Assembly (NCBI RefSeq): GCF_024171695.1
Contig: NZ_JAMTCF010000004.1
Location: 434,001-498,000 of the forward strand
Direction of reading: 5' to 3'
Source: Actinosynnema pretiosum
GTDB lineage: Bacteria > Actinomycetota > Actinomycetes > Mycobacteriales > Pseudonocardiaceae
DNA: 64,000 nt
How positions within the stretch are numbered: position 1 is the first letter of the stretch; every line of letters starts with the position of its first letter. Made by a program: the position numbers and the translations under genes. The notes below the pieces were generated by a model, which did no database searches, was not told the origin of the DNA, and was given only the letters and a program-made list of their open reading frames with translations. Shown here piece after piece: positions 34,241 to 44,249 of this stretch.

Positions 34241-34320
34241 GCCTGCGAACGGTCCGCACTACTTGCGAACGGTCCGCACTGCCCGTGAACGGTCCGCACT
34301 ACCTGCGAACGGACCGCACT
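34241..34320 (+). repeat. 20-bp tandem repeat, four copies
   Basis: Four exact-length units begin at 34241, 34261, 34281 and 34301; each is N3-TG(C/T)-GAACGGTCCGCACT-like, the last with GGACC. The core TGAACGGTCCG is the one seen at 3.2 kb. Confidence 0.92.
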
Positions 34321-34561
34321 ACCCGGCACCACCCGACCTCGGGTGGTGCCGGGAGGCGCCAGGTGGTGTCGAGCAGCGCCGAGCGGCACTGCTCGTCGCC
34401 GCTCGGCATCGAGCACTGCCCGGCACCGGCTGGTGCTGCCCAGCACTCGGCGGTGCCAAGCAGTGCCCAGCAGTGCCAGGTAGCGCCGAGCGGTCCGTGC
34501 CGAGTCGCCCGACGGACAACGGGTGCGCCACGCACAGCCCGACCGCCCGGCGGCACCCGTC

Positions 34562-34735
34562 CCGCGCCGCTTCTGAGGCACCTGACCCGTGCCGCTTCGA
34601 CGGCACTCGCCCATGTCGCTTCGGCGGCACCCGTCCCCCGCCGCTTCGGAGGCACCTGCTCCGTACCGCTTCGGTGGCACTCGCCCATGCCGCTTCGACG
34701 GTGCCCACCCCAGCCGCTTCGACGGCGCGCTCAAC
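34562..34735 (+). repeat. 24-25-bp tandem array of TTCG hairpins, seven copies
   Basis: CGCTTC occurs at 34568, 34593, 34617, 34642, 34667, 34691 and 34715, a period of 24-25 bp. Each unit contains a small inverted repeat around it such as GTGCCG-CTTCGA-CGGCAC. The stems vary but compensating changes keep several of them paired. Confidence 0.85.
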
Positions 34736-34818
34736 GGCCCCGCGTCCCACACGACGCGGGGCGTGCCTCCGTCCGCACCGGGCTCGGTCGTGCTCCCGGT
34801 GAGCGCGACCGAGCCCGG

Positions 34819-35334
34819 TCACTCGCCCTTGGCCCCGTCCGCGAGTTCCCTGAGCAGGTCGAGGTGGCCCACGTGTCGCGCGGTTTCCTGCGCCACGTGG
34901 GACAGCACCCAGCGCACCGTGCGACCCGGCAGGTCGTCCTGCTCCGCTCCCCGCACCCGATCCCCTGGGCGCAGGCCCTCCAGCGCCCGCGCGCCGCGCG
35001 CCCACTCGTCCCGGTAGGCGGCCAGCACGGACTCCACCGAGTCCCCGTCGGCGACCAGCCACGAGGCGTCGGCGTCCGCGCCCCACAGCTCCGGCACGTC
35101 GCTCCCGCCCGCGATGATCGACACCCACCAGCGCTCGACCGCCACCAGGTGCTTCACCACGCCCAGCGGGCTCACCACCGACGAGGTCGGCAGCGGCGCG
35201 CGCACCGCCAGGTCGCGCGACAACCCGTCGACCTTGCCCACCACCGTGAGGCGCAGGAAGTCCAGGAACTCCACGGCCAGCCGCAGCTCGTCGTCCGCCG
35301 CCGCAGGCGGCCAGACCCGTTCGTCACCATCCAT
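34819..35334 (-). CDS. DinB family protein (DUF664-like)
   Basis: A 171-residue four-helix bundle of the DinB/YfiT superfamily, whose actinobacterial members include mycothiol-dependent enzymes. The metal-binding His candidates are in SPLGVVKHLVAVERWW, and in LSHVAQETARHVGHLDLLREL at the end. The PELWGADADASWLVADGDSV segment is common in DUF664. The substrate is unknown. I placed the start at ATG 35334 (MDGDERVWPP); the upstream in-frame codons look non-coding. It diverges from the following hypothetical gene across 396 bp with no clear gene. Confidence 0.83.
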   Translation of the reverse strand: MDGDERVWPPAAADDELRLAVEFLDFLRLTVVGKVDGLSRDLAVRAPLPTSSVVSPLGVVKHLVAVERWWVSIIAGGSDVPELWGADADASWLVADGDSVESVLAAYRDEWARGARALEGLRPGDRVRGAEQDDLPGRTVRWVLSHVAQETARHVGHLDLLRELADGAKGE

Positions 35335-35730
35335 GCCGGGAACCCAACCACCCGAGCGCACCGGTGCGCGCGCGAAGGCAGCACGACGGCCGAGCGTCCA
35401 CATGGGACCTCGGTGAACCCCGCGCCGTGAACTGTAGCGACCGGCACCGACAGAAACCGGCACCGACAAAGCAGGCCGCCCGCACAACCGCCGCCACCGG
35501 CCACCCCGGCGCGGCGCCCGGAAAACCCCGCTGACCGCGCCGGGACCGCTGGTACCCTCGAACCGGGCGTCCGGGTGGGGCGCCGGGCTGGAGCCGCTCC
35601 CCGGCAGAGGGCGGCAGATCCGCCGCAGGGCTCAGGCGCCCCCCTCCCGGAACCGCATCCCGATCCACCCCCAGAAGCGACGCCACCGCGTCCTTGTTCG
35701 CCGAGCCGGGCGGCGGGAACGAGGACCGGC

Positions 35731-36702
35731 ATGTCCAAGACGTCGTTGACCGACCGCCTCGTCGCCCTGCGCAGGGCCGAGACCGGCGAGAACACCTCCC
35801 AGGCTGTGCCCGCCGTGCGGGCCGTCCTGTCCGACCTGCCCGAACCGGAGCGCGAGCGCCTGGTCGACGCCCTCAACGGCGCGGGCGACGCCCGAGGCCT
35901 GCTGATCCCGGAAGCGGCCTCCCGCGAGCAGCGCGAGCTGGAGTGCGCCGTCCTCCAGGCAGGCTCGGACGCGGGGACGCACCTCCAGCTGCGCCCGCCC
36001 GCGAGCATGCTGCGCCCGGCGCACGCCTTCCGCGCCGCCGAACCCACCCCGCACGGCCTGCGCCTGCACCTGGCCGAGCACGCGCTCGGCCCGCTCCTGC
36101 ACGAGCTGCTCCCCAGGCTGGAAGCGGACGGCAGCGTCTCCGGGGTCCCCGGCCTGCGCGTCCGCAGGCACCCGCGCTCGATCGAGCTCCTCACCCCCGG
36201 CGTCCCGGCCACCGTGGTGCTGGCGGGCGTGGACGAGGCCCGGTGGCGGGAGGGCATGACCTACGTCCACACCCTCCTGCGCGACCGCGACCTGTCCCGC
36301 CGCTTCGCCGACGGCGACCTGCACGAGGCCGAGCGCGCGCACCTGGCCGAGTTCCCCCGCCGCTCCGGCCTGGCCTCCTCCGTCCTGCGCAGGCCCGCGC
36401 TGCTGGCCCCCGCGCCGTGGACGCGCACCATGACGCGGGACGACCAGTGGTGGCTGGAGTGGCCGATGGGCCCCGCGCTGCCCGCCGTCGTGCAGCGGCT
36501 CGTTCACCCGGTGGTGGGAGTTCCCGGACTGGTGGCCACGCCGGAGTCGGCCGAGAGCGCAACGCTCTCCGACGGCTGGTGGAGCCTCCACGTGCGGGTG
36601 GTCCAGGGCCCTGATCCGGCGAACGAGGAGGCGCTGGCCGCCATGCAGTGGCCCCCCGGTGTGACCGGTTGGTCCACCCGCAGGCCGGGCGATGACATTT
36701 GA
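35731..36702 (+). CDS. Hypothetical protein (323 aa)
   Basis: I do not recognise this gene. It encodes a soluble 323-residue protein starting MSKTSLTDRLVALRRAETGE at an ATG preceded by GAGGACC. The N-terminal 75 residues are helical; the middle holds GLRLHLAEHALGPLLHELLP and a basic stretch RVRRHPRSIELLTPG; the C-terminal third contains a Trp-rich part (DDQWWLEWPMG). No signal peptide, membrane helix or nucleotide-binding motif is seen. Base and codon use match neighbours. It is monocistronic. Confidence 0.7.
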   Translation: MSKTSLTDRLVALRRAETGENTSQAVPAVRAVLSDLPEPERERLVDALNGAGDARGLLIPEAASREQRELECAVLQAGSDAGTHLQLRPPASMLRPAHAFRAAEPTPHGLRLHLAEHALGPLLHELLPRLEADGSVSGVPGLRVRRHPRSIELLTPGVPATVVLAGVDEARWREGMTYVHTLLRDRDLSRRFADGDLHEAERAHLAEFPRRSGLASSVLRRPALLAPAPWTRTMTRDDQWWLEWPMGPALPAVVQRLVHPVVGVPGLVATPESAESATLSDGWWSLHVRVVQGPDPANEEALAAMQWPPGVTGWSTRRPGDDI

Positions 36703-37378
36703 CGGGAGAACTCCGAGGGGAATTGCCCGCCCACGAGTTCACCCGGAAGGGAAAACGTTTGGCCGACTCACGAACGGGGGCGCGCTTTCGTTTGCGGAAT
36801 GCGCGCGAGAGGTCGGACCGGACCCGGCCGGTTGACCACGCCCGGTGAGCGGCACGTTCGGTGACCAGTGGGTTCGCGGACACGTTCGGTGAGCGCCGCG
36901 GCCCGGTTCCGGGTTCCTTGAGGGGTGTCCGGGGCAATCGTTTGTGGGGTCGGCGGGGGAGCGGGAACCCGGCGGGCGGCCCCGAGCGTTGTGCGGGTGC
37001 GCGGACCGCTCCCGGAGCGGGCCGCGCGCGGTGCGGAGGGGTGACCGGAGGTCGCCCGGTGGGGTGGTCGATGCGCGACCGCCCCGCCCGTCCGCCCGGT
37101 CGCACGACCGCCCGCTGCGCCGAGGGGCGGCGCGGGGTCGTCCGGACGGGGTGGGGCGCGTGCGTCCGGCGCCCCGTCCCGGTTCGTGCGCGCCCGCGAA
37201 CGGCCGCCGGGCGGGATCGGCGTGTTACCGGCGGGTTAACTTCTCCGGAGAGCCCTCCGGGAGCGGTGTCGGTGATCACGGACCGGTCCCCACGTGCTCC
37301 GGTCCCGCCACCGGTAGACTCGCCCTTCGCCCGTCGCATCCGCGTCGGACCTCAGCACACAGCGTCAGGAGGACCCCG
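36703..37378 (+). other. Gene-free stretch upstream of pdtaR
   Basis: About 680 bp without a supportable gene. Open frames give Arg/Gly/Pro-rich strings. Lower-GC spots at 36750-36800 and 37220-37250 (GTTACCGGCGGGTTAACTT) are the most promoter-like, but I cannot fix a -35/-10 pair. Confidence 0.45.
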
Positions 37379-37981
37379 GTGACCCAGGCTGCCGAGGCCC
37401 AGTCCCAGGCCGCGCCGCGCCGCGTGCTCGTGGCCGAGGACGAGGCCCTGATCCGGCTCGACCTGGTCGAGATGCTCCGCGAGGAGGGCTACGAGGTGGC
37501 CGGTCAGGCCGCCGACGGCGACGAGGCGATCACGCTGGCCAAGGAGCTGCGCCCCGACCTGGTCATCCTCGACGTGAAGATGCCCAAGGTCGACGGCATC
37601 GAGGCCGCGTCGGTCATCGCGGGCGAGCGGGTGGCCCCCGTCGTCATACTGACCGCCTTCAGTCAGCGCGACCTGGTCGAGCGGGCCCGCGACGCGGGCG
37701 CCATGGCCTACCTGGTCAAGCCCTTCGCCAAGCGCGACCTGGTGCCCGCGATCGAGCTGGCCATGAGCCGGTTCTCCGAGCTGCAGGCGCTGGAGCTGGA
37801 GGTCGCGGGCCTCAACGAGCGCCTGGAGACCCGCAAGGTCGTGGAGCGCGCCAAGGGCCTGCTGATGACCAAGCAGAACCTGAGCGAGCCCGAGGCCTTC
37901 CGCTGGGTCCAGCGCACCGCCATGGACCGCCGCACCACCATGAAGGCCGTGGCAGAGGCCGTCATCGAAAACTTCGGCTGA
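37379..37981 (+). CDS. pdtaR: ANTAR-domain response regulator PdtaR
   Basis: A 200-residue response regulator with an RNA-binding ANTAR output domain, like Rv1626. The receiver domain (residues 14-130) has the acidic pair Glu20-Asp21, phospho-acceptor Asp65 in VILDVKMPK, Thr92 and Lys114 in YLVKPFAK. A coiled coil (about 128-150) leads to ANTAR helices (NERLETRKVVERAKGLL, MTKQNLSEPEAFRWVQR). It acts by antitermination on paired-hexaloop RNAs, under the histidine kinase PdtaS, which is not in the window. GTG 37379 follows CAGGAGGA. A hairpin terminator follows the gene. Confidence 0.94.
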   Translation: MTQAAEAQSQAAPRRVLVAEDEALIRLDLVEMLREEGYEVAGQAADGDEAITLAKELRPDLVILDVKMPKVDGIEAASVIAGERVAPVVILTAFSQRDLVERARDAGAMAYLVKPFAKRDLVPAIELAMSRFSELQALELEVAGLNERLETRKVVERAKGLLMTKQNLSEPEAFRWVQRTAMDRRTTMKAVAEAVIENFG

Positions 37982-38007
37982 GCCTGCCGGACTGATCCAC
38001 TCCGCAG

Positions 38008-38041
38008 ACCCCGGCGTTACCTGAACGGGTAACTCCGGGGT
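38008..38041 (+). terminator. Hairpin terminator after pdtaR
   Basis: ACCCCGG-C-GTTACC pairs with GGTAAC-T-CCGGGGT around a short loop, with one internal mismatch. Confidence 0.8.
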
Positions 38042-38294
38042 TCTCGCATGTCCATTGTCGGTTACCCTCTGCAATACCTAGGTGACCACTCGCTATTTGA
38101 TCCGAACTTGACGTTGTTAACGCGCGTGAATTTTTCGGTGACTACCGTCACGATGTGGACACAGAGCAGGCAGGCCACCTGTTCACGGAACGCAACTGAA
38201 GCTACGTTCCTGCCCTAACTCCACGCCCCCATGTGTCGGGGGTCCTCCGCTTCTCGGCGGAACGGTTGTGGTTGGTGTCATGGGAGGTATTCCG
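38042..38294 (+). promoter_or_regulatory. Leader of the liv operon
   Basis: An AT-richer island at 38085-38135 (TTGATCC, TTGACG, GTTAAC, AATTTTTC) marks the liv promoter. TTGACG at about 38109 could be a -35 box, but no good -10 box follows at the usual distance. The inverted repeat GTGAC-TACC-GTCAC (38138-38151) may be a regulator site. Confidence 0.5.
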
Positions 38295-39473
38295 GTGTCA
38301 GGAGCACGACTCGGCCGAGTGCTGGCGCTCGCAGCGGCGTCCTCGCTGGTGCTCGCGGCATGCGCGGGCGGCGGCGGCGGCAGCAGCACGGGCAGTGGCG
38401 ACGGCGACACGGTCAAGATCGGGTTCATGGGTGACCTCACCGGTGAGAACTCGGCGATCGTGATCCCGCCGCGCAACGGGGCGAAGCTGGCGGTCGACGA
38501 GTACAACGCCAAGAACCCCAAGGTGAAGATCGAACTCGTCGAGTACGACAGCCAGGGCAAGCCCGAGCAGGCCACCTCGCTCATCACGAAGGCCGTCGGT
38601 TCGGACAAGATCTCGGCCCTGATCGGCCCGGCCTTCTCCGGCGAGTCCAAGGCGATCGGCGGTGTGCTGGACCAGAACAAGATCCCCAGCATCTCCCCCT
38701 CCGCCACCAACCCCGGCCTGGCCGCCAACGGCTGGTCGTTCTGGCACCGCGTCGTGGCGAACGACGACGACCAGGGCCCCGGCATCGCGGACTTCCTGGT
38801 GAAGGCGAAGAGCCCGAAGAAGGCGTTCGTGCTCTCCGACGACCAGGAGTACAGCACCGGTCTGGCGGACGCCGTCGCGAAGGCGTTCGAGGGCGCGGGC
38901 GTCGCGGTCGAGAAGGACCGCTTCTCCAAGGACGCCTCGGACTACTCGTCCGTGGTCACCAAGGTCGCCTCGGCCAACCCCGACGTGATCGTCTACGGCG
39001 GCTACTACGCGCAGGCCGGTCGTCTGCTCAAGCAGCTGCGCGACAGCAACGTCACCGCGCCGTTCGCCTCCGGTGACGGCTCGCTCGACGCGCAGCTCGT
39101 CTCCGCCGCGGGCGCCCAGGCCGCCGAGGGCGCGATCCTCGCCTGCCCGTGCAACATCCCGTCGGCCGACGTGACCGGTCCGCTGAAGACCTTCTACGAC
39201 AACTACAAGAAGGCCACCAACGCCGACCCGGCCATCTACGCGACCGAGGGCTACGACGCCGCGACCGCGTACATCAAGGCGATCGAGGCGGGCAACACCA
39301 CCTCGGAGAAGATCAACGACTACCTGAAGACCGCGAACTTCGAGGGCGTCTCCAAGCCGATCAAGTTCAAGGCGAACGGCGAGCCCGAGAACAACGCCAT
39401 CTTCATCTACCAGGTCAAGGGTGGCGTGCTGAAGCTGCTGGGCGCGGCCGACGAGGCCAAGCTCGAGGGCTGA
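38295..39473 (+). CDS. livJ: Branched-chain amino acid ABC transporter, substrate-binding lipoprotein
   Basis: A 392-residue periplasmic-type binding protein of the Leu/Ile/Val family, anchored as a lipoprotein. The signal peptide (RVLALAAASSLVLAACAGG) has the lipobox LAAC, giving a lipidated Cys, then a Gly/Ser linker. The mature part has family blocks TVKIGFMGDLTGEN, AKLAVDEYN, LIGPAFSGESKAIGGVL, and YATEGYDAATAYIKAIE. I chose GTG 38295 because GGGAGG (38282-38287) lies the right distance upstream; ATG 38280 lacks a ribosome site. It is the first gene of livJHMGF and is followed by an intergenic hairpin that would favour its higher expression. Confidence 0.95.
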   Translation: MSGARLGRVLALAAASSLVLAACAGGGGGSSTGSGDGDTVKIGFMGDLTGENSAIVIPPRNGAKLAVDEYNAKNPKVKIELVEYDSQGKPEQATSLITKAVGSDKISALIGPAFSGESKAIGGVLDQNKIPSISPSATNPGLAANGWSFWHRVVANDDDQGPGIADFLVKAKSPKKAFVLSDDQEYSTGLADAVAKAFEGAGVAVEKDRFSKDASDYSSVVTKVASANPDVIVYGGYYAQAGRLLKQLRDSNVTAPFASGDGSLDAQLVSAAGAQAAEGAILACPCNIPSADVTGPLKTFYDNYKKATNADPAIYATEGYDAATAYIKAIEAGNTTSEKINDYLKTANFEGVSKPIKFKANGEPENNAIFIYQVKGGVLKLLGAADEAKLEG

Positions 39474-39504
39474 TCTCCCGGACGGTCACAGGCAAGGAAG
39501 CGCT

Positions 39505-39545
39505 GGGGAGCGGGCAGTCGTCGCACCGCGACGGCGCCGCTCCCC
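39505..39545 (+). terminator. Intergenic hairpin, partial terminator
   Basis: GGGGAGCGG (39505-39513) pairs with CCGCTCCCC (39537-39545), with an inner CGTCG/CGACG stem. It lies between livJ and livH. Such hairpins often stabilise the binding-protein mRNA or reduce read-through into the permease genes. Confidence 0.7.
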
Positions 39546-39598
39546 TCGTGCACTGCGACGTTTTCCCTCCCCGCCCCGTCTCGTGAGGCAGACCAGTC

Positions 39599-40557
39599 AT
39601 GCTTGAAGATTTGACCAACCAGTTCCTACCCAGCACGGTGGGTGGACTGGTTATCGGCTCCATCTACGCGCTCGTCGCCCTGGGCTACACGATGGTCTAC
39701 GGCGTCCTTCGCTTGATCAACTTCGCGCACTCCGAGATCTTCATGATCGGCACCATGGCGTCGCTCGTGACGATCACGGCGATCGCGCCCGCCACCCCGC
39801 TGACGGGCGTCGCCCTCATCGGCGTGATGGTGCTGCTCATCCTGGTGTCCGGCGCCATCTCCGGCGGCGCCGCGGTGCTCCTGGAGTTCGTGGCCTACCG
39901 GCCGCTGCGCCGCAAGGGCGCCACCCGCCTCACCGCGCTCATCTCCGCGATCGGCGCCTCGCTGTTCCTGCAGGAGCTGTTCGCGCTCGTCGTCATCCCG
40001 TGGCTGACCGGCAAGCCGGGGCGCAACCAGCAGTCCGCGGCTCGCATCGTCGACCGCGAGACCCTCTTCACCATCGGCAACGCCGACGTGCGCACCGACC
40101 ACGTCATCGTGATCGTCGCCGCCGTCGTCATGATGGTCGCGCTCGACCGCCTGGTGAACCAGACCAAGATCGGTCGCGGCATCCGCGCCACGGCGCAGGA
40201 CCCCGAGGCCGCCGTGCTGATGGGCGTCAACATCGACACCATCGTGCGCATCACGTTCCTGCTCGGCGGCACCATGGCCGGTGTCGCGGGCGCGCTGTAC
40301 CTGATGGAGTACGAGAACACCGTCTACAACGTCGGCTTCGTGCTGGGCATCAAGGCGTTCACCGCCGCGGTCCTCGGCGGCATCGGCAACCTGCGCGGTG
40401 CGCTGCTCGGCGGCATCACGCTCGGCCTCATCGAGAACTGGGGCGCCATCTTCCTCGGGTCCGAGTGGAAGGACGTCATCGCGTTCACCGTCCTGGTGGT
40501 CGTCCTGATGTTCCGCCCGACGGGCATCCTCGGCGAATCCCTCCAGAAGGCCCGCGC

Positions 40558-40561
<4 letters not shown>
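39599..40561 (+). CDS. livH: Branched-chain amino acid ABC transporter permease LivH
   Basis: A 320-residue inner-membrane permease with about eight hydrophobic helices. Family blocks are IGSIYALVALGYTMVYGVLRLINFAHSE (split over helices 1-2), GRGIRATAQDPEAAVLMGVNI, and FTAAVLGGIGNLRGALLGG near the C-terminus, the loop that meets the ATPase. It forms the channel together with LivM. ATG 39599 follows GTGAGGCAG. Its stop overlaps the livM start by four bases (ATGA). Confidence 0.95.
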
Positions 40562-41711
<1,150 letters not shown>

Positions 41712-41715
<4 letters not shown>

Positions 41716-42488
41716 GCACCCCTGTCCTCAAGCTCGACAACGTGGTGATGCGCTTCGGCGGCGTCGTCGCGCTGCGCGGAGCGGACTTCCAGATCAACGA
41801 GGGCGAGATCTTCGCGCTCATCGGTCCCAACGGCGCGGGCAAGACCACGGTGTTCAACGTCGTCACCGGCGTCTACCAGCCCACCGAGGGGCAGGTGCTG
41901 TTCAACGGCGAGAAGCTCAACGGCACCAAGCGCTTCAAGATCACCAAGCAGGGCGTCGCCCGCACGTTCCAGAACATCCGGCTGTTCCACAACATGTCGG
42001 CGCTGGAGAACGTGATGGTGGGCGCGGACGCGCACCACAAGACCGGTGCGATCGGCGCGACGTTCAACCTGCCCTGGCACCGCAAGGAGGAGAAGCGCGG
42101 ACGCGAGCTGGCGCGGGAGCTGCTCGACTTCGTGGGCATCTCCGCGCGGTCCACGGAGACGGCGAAGAACCTGCCCTACGGCGACCAGCGCAGGCTGGAG
42201 ATCGCCCGCGCGCTCGCGACCGACCCGAAGCTGCTGCTGCTCGACGAGCCCGCCGCGGGCATGAACCCGGCGGAGAAGAAGTCGCTCCAGGAGCTGATCC
42301 GCAAGATCCGCGACGACGGCCGCACCGTCCTGCTGATCGAGCACGACATGAGCCTGGTGATGGAGGTCAGCGACCGCGTCGCGGTGCTGGACTTCGGCCA
42401 GCTGATCGCGGAAGGACTCCCGCAAGAGGTGCAGAACAACCCTAAGGTGATCGAGGCGTACCTGGGGGTGTCCGAAGATGCTTCTTGA
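41712..42488 (+). CDS. livG: Branched-chain amino acid ABC transporter ATPase LivG
   Basis: A 258-residue ABC ATPase. Walker A is GPNGAGKTT, the family insertion RTFQNIRLFHNMSALENVMV follows, the signature is LPYGDQRRLEIARAL (a known Liv-type variant of LSGGQ), and Walker B is LLLLDEPAAGMNP. It pairs with LivF to drive uptake of Leu/Ile/Val. GTG 41712 overlaps livM; livF begins inside its last 11 bp. Confidence 0.96.
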
Positions 42489-43182
42489 GGTCCAGGACAT
42501 CAACGTCCACTACGGCAAGATCGCGGCGCTCAAGGGCATCACCCTCGACGTCAACGAGGGTGAGATCGTCTCGCTGATCGGCGCCAACGGCGCGGGCAAG
42601 ACGACCACGCTCAAGACGATCTCCGGACTGCGCCCGCTGACCAGCGGCAAGGTGCTGTTCGAGGGCGAGGACATCTCCAAGATGCAGGGCCACCGCAGGG
42701 TGCGCCTCGGCATCGGCCAGTCGCCCGAGGGCCGGGGCGTGTTCCCCGGCATGACGGTGCAGGAGAACCTCCTGATGGGCGCCTACACCAGGAAGGGCGA
42801 GTTCTCCGCCGACCTGGAGAAGGTGTACGGCCGGTTCCCCCGGCTCGCCGAGCGCAAGACCCAGTTCGCGGGCACGATGTCCGGCGGCGAGCAGCAGATG
42901 ATCGCCATCGGCCGCGCGCTGATGACGAACCCCAGGGTGCTGCTGCTGGACGAGCCGTCCATGGGTCTGGCGCCGATGCTGATCGCGGAGATCTTCAAGA
43001 TCATCCAGGAGATCAACGCCGACGGCACGACCGTGCTGCTGGTCGAGCAGAACGCCCAGCAGGCGCTGAAGATCTCGCACCGCGCCTACGTGCTGGAGAC
43101 CGGGCGCGTGGTGAAGAGCGCGCCGGGCAAGGACCTGCTCGACGACCCGCAGGTCCGCGCCGCCTACCTCGGCGGTCACTGA
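42478..43182 (+). CDS. livF: Branched-chain amino acid ABC transporter ATPase LivF
   Basis: A 234-residue ABC ATPase, partner of LivG. Walker A is GANGAGKTT, LGIGQSPEGRGVFPGMTVQEN is the LivF family block, the signature is MSGGEQQMIAIGRAL, and Walker B is VLLLDEPSMGLAP. ATG 42478 overlaps livG by 11 bp. A strong 15-bp hairpin closes the operon 20 bp after the stop. Confidence 0.96.
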   Translation: MLLEVQDINVHYGKIAALKGITLDVNEGEIVSLIGANGAGKTTTLKTISGLRPLTSGKVLFEGEDISKMQGHRRVRLGIGQSPEGRGVFPGMTVQENLLMGAYTRKGEFSADLEKVYGRFPRLAERKTQFAGTMSGGEQQMIAIGRALMTNPRVLLLDEPSMGLAPMLIAEIFKIIQEINADGTTVLLVEQNAQQALKISHRAYVLETGRVVKSAPGKDLLDDPQVRAAYLGGH

Positions 43183-43200
43183 GACCAGCTTAGGTCCGGA

Positions 43201-43244
43201 CGAGGGCCCGACCACCCGCTGGGCGCGCGGTGGTCGGGCCCTCG
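43201..43244. terminator. Hairpin terminator closing the liv operon
   Basis: CGAGGGCCCGACCACC (43201-43216) pairs with GGTGGTCGGGCCCTCG (43229-43244). It lies between convergent livF and the lipoprotein gene and may serve both. Confidence 0.9.
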
Positions 43245-43256
43245 GCCTTCGCCGGG

Positions 43257-43778
43257 TCACCCGAACCGGATCTCGGTGCCCTCCAGATCCTGCAGATCGG
43301 TGAGCGTGGGCCCGCCGAACGCGCGCAGCGCCACCGGCCGCGCGTCCTGCGGCAGGTCGAAGTACGCGTCGTACTCCAGCCGCACGCCCGCGCCGAGGTC
43401 GACCCGCTCCGGTTGCCGCTTGATCGTCATGGCCTGGGCGTCCTGCGGGTGCTCGCCGCCGCGCTCGTCCACCAGCGCGTGCCTGCGCGCGTCGAACAGG
43501 ACGCTGCTGCGGCCGGTGTTCACCACGATCATCCGCACCCGCGCGAACCTGCCTTTCGCCCGCCACTCCGCGTGGCTGCCGATGACCACGTCAAGCCCGG
43601 TCGTCAGCCCCAGCAGGGTGAAAGCGGTGTCACCGTCCGAGGTGGTCGGCACGTCCAGCACCACCTCGTCCGGTCGCGGCGCCTCCACCGGGACCCGGTA
43701 GGCGGGCGGCGGCGGTTCCGGCGCGCTCGCCGCGCACCCCGCCAGCAGCGCGACCAACAGCGGCAGCGCGGCCCGCAC
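43257..43778 (-). CDS. Lipoprotein, DUF4352-like
   Basis: A 173-residue lipoprotein with a short signal peptide (RAALPLLVALLAGC), lipobox LAGC, and a Pro-rich linker (PEPPPPAYRVP). The mature part (about 40-170) resembles the DUF4352/telokin-like immunoglobulin fold seen in Gram-positive lipoproteins: ARVRMIVVNTGRSSVLFDA and GVRLEYDAYFDLPQDARPVALR. Function is unknown. GTG 43778 lies 4 bp after the thioesterase stop, so the two genes are co-transcribed even though one product is exported and the other cytosolic. Confidence 0.8.
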   Translation of the reverse strand: MRAALPLLVALLAGCAASAPEPPPPAYRVPVEAPRPDEVVLDVPTTSDGDTAFTLLGLTTGLDVVIGSHAEWRAKGRFARVRMIVVNTGRSSVLFDARRHALVDERGGEHPQDAQAMTIKRQPERVDLGAGVRLEYDAYFDLPQDARPVALRAFGGPTLTDLQDLEGTEIRFG

Positions 43779-43782
43779 GGGG

Positions 43783-44193
43783 TCAGAGCGCCTTGAGGAA
43801 GCAGGTCAGCCGCGCCGTGCACAGCCGCTTGCCGTCCTCGTCGCTGATCACGATCTCGTAGGTCGCCGTGCTGCGCCCCCGGTGCACCGGCTTGCACACG
43901 CCCGTCACCAGGCCCTCGCGCGCGGACCGGTGGTGCGTGCAGGACAGCTCCAGCCCGACCGCCACCCGGTCGGGGGCCGCGTGGGTCGCCGCGGCGATCG
44001 AGCCCAGCGTCTCCGCGAGCACCGCGTTCGCGCCGCCGTGCAGCAGCCCGTACGGCTGGCGGTTGCCCTTGACCGGCATCGTGCCGACCATCTCGTCCGC
44101 GTCCCACCGGGTGATCTCGATGCCCATCCGGGTCATGAGCTGCTCGTCGGCGAACGCCTGGTTCAGGCCGGGGAGCTGGTCGGGGGTCGTCAT
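43783..44193 (-). CDS. Hotdog-fold acyl-CoA thioesterase (PaaI-like)
   Basis: A 136-residue hotdog-fold thioesterase of the PaaI/YdiI group. The family block is PYGLLHGGANAVLAETLGSIAA, with the catalytic Glu in LAETLGS and the HGG loop at the active site; CTHHRSAREG and RSTATYEIVISDEDGKRLC complete the fold. It would hydrolyse aryl- or hydroxyacyl-CoA. I chose ATG 44193, nine bases after GGAG; GTG 44208 is in frame upstream and possible. It diverges from polA. Confidence 0.85.
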   Translation of the reverse strand: MTTPDQLPGLNQAFADEQLMTRMGIEITRWDADEMVGTMPVKGNRQPYGLLHGGANAVLAETLGSIAAATHAAPDRVAVGLELSCTHHRSAREGLVTGVCKPVHRGRSTATYEIVISDEDGKRLCTARLTCFLKAL

Positions 44194-44212
44194 GTCGGGC
44201 GGCTCCACTCGG

Positions 44213-44242
44213 TTCGGCGCTGTCGGACCCTCACCCTAGACT
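44213..44242 (+). promoter_or_regulatory. Putative polA promoter
   Basis: TTCGGC (44213-44218) and TAGACT (44237-44242) are 18 bp apart, a housekeeping-type pair. The GTG of polA lies seven bases after the -10 box, so the mRNA would be leaderless, which fits the lack of a ribosome site. Confidence 0.5.
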
Positions 44243-44249
44243 CGCCCGC

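Larger units (their letters stand above)
34075..34818 (+). other. 0.74-kb gene-free stretch with two repeat arrays
   Basis: No gene is supportable. It holds an exact 20-bp array (34241-34320), an irregular AGCACTGCCCAGC-type zone (34330-34500) and a 24-25-bp array of TTCG hairpins (34562-34735). Frames across it translate to unrelated His/Pro/Arg-rich strings. Confidence 0.6.

Noticed and set aside
34241-34735. CRISPR array
   Set aside because: Units are contiguous with no unique spacers, and there are no cas genes.
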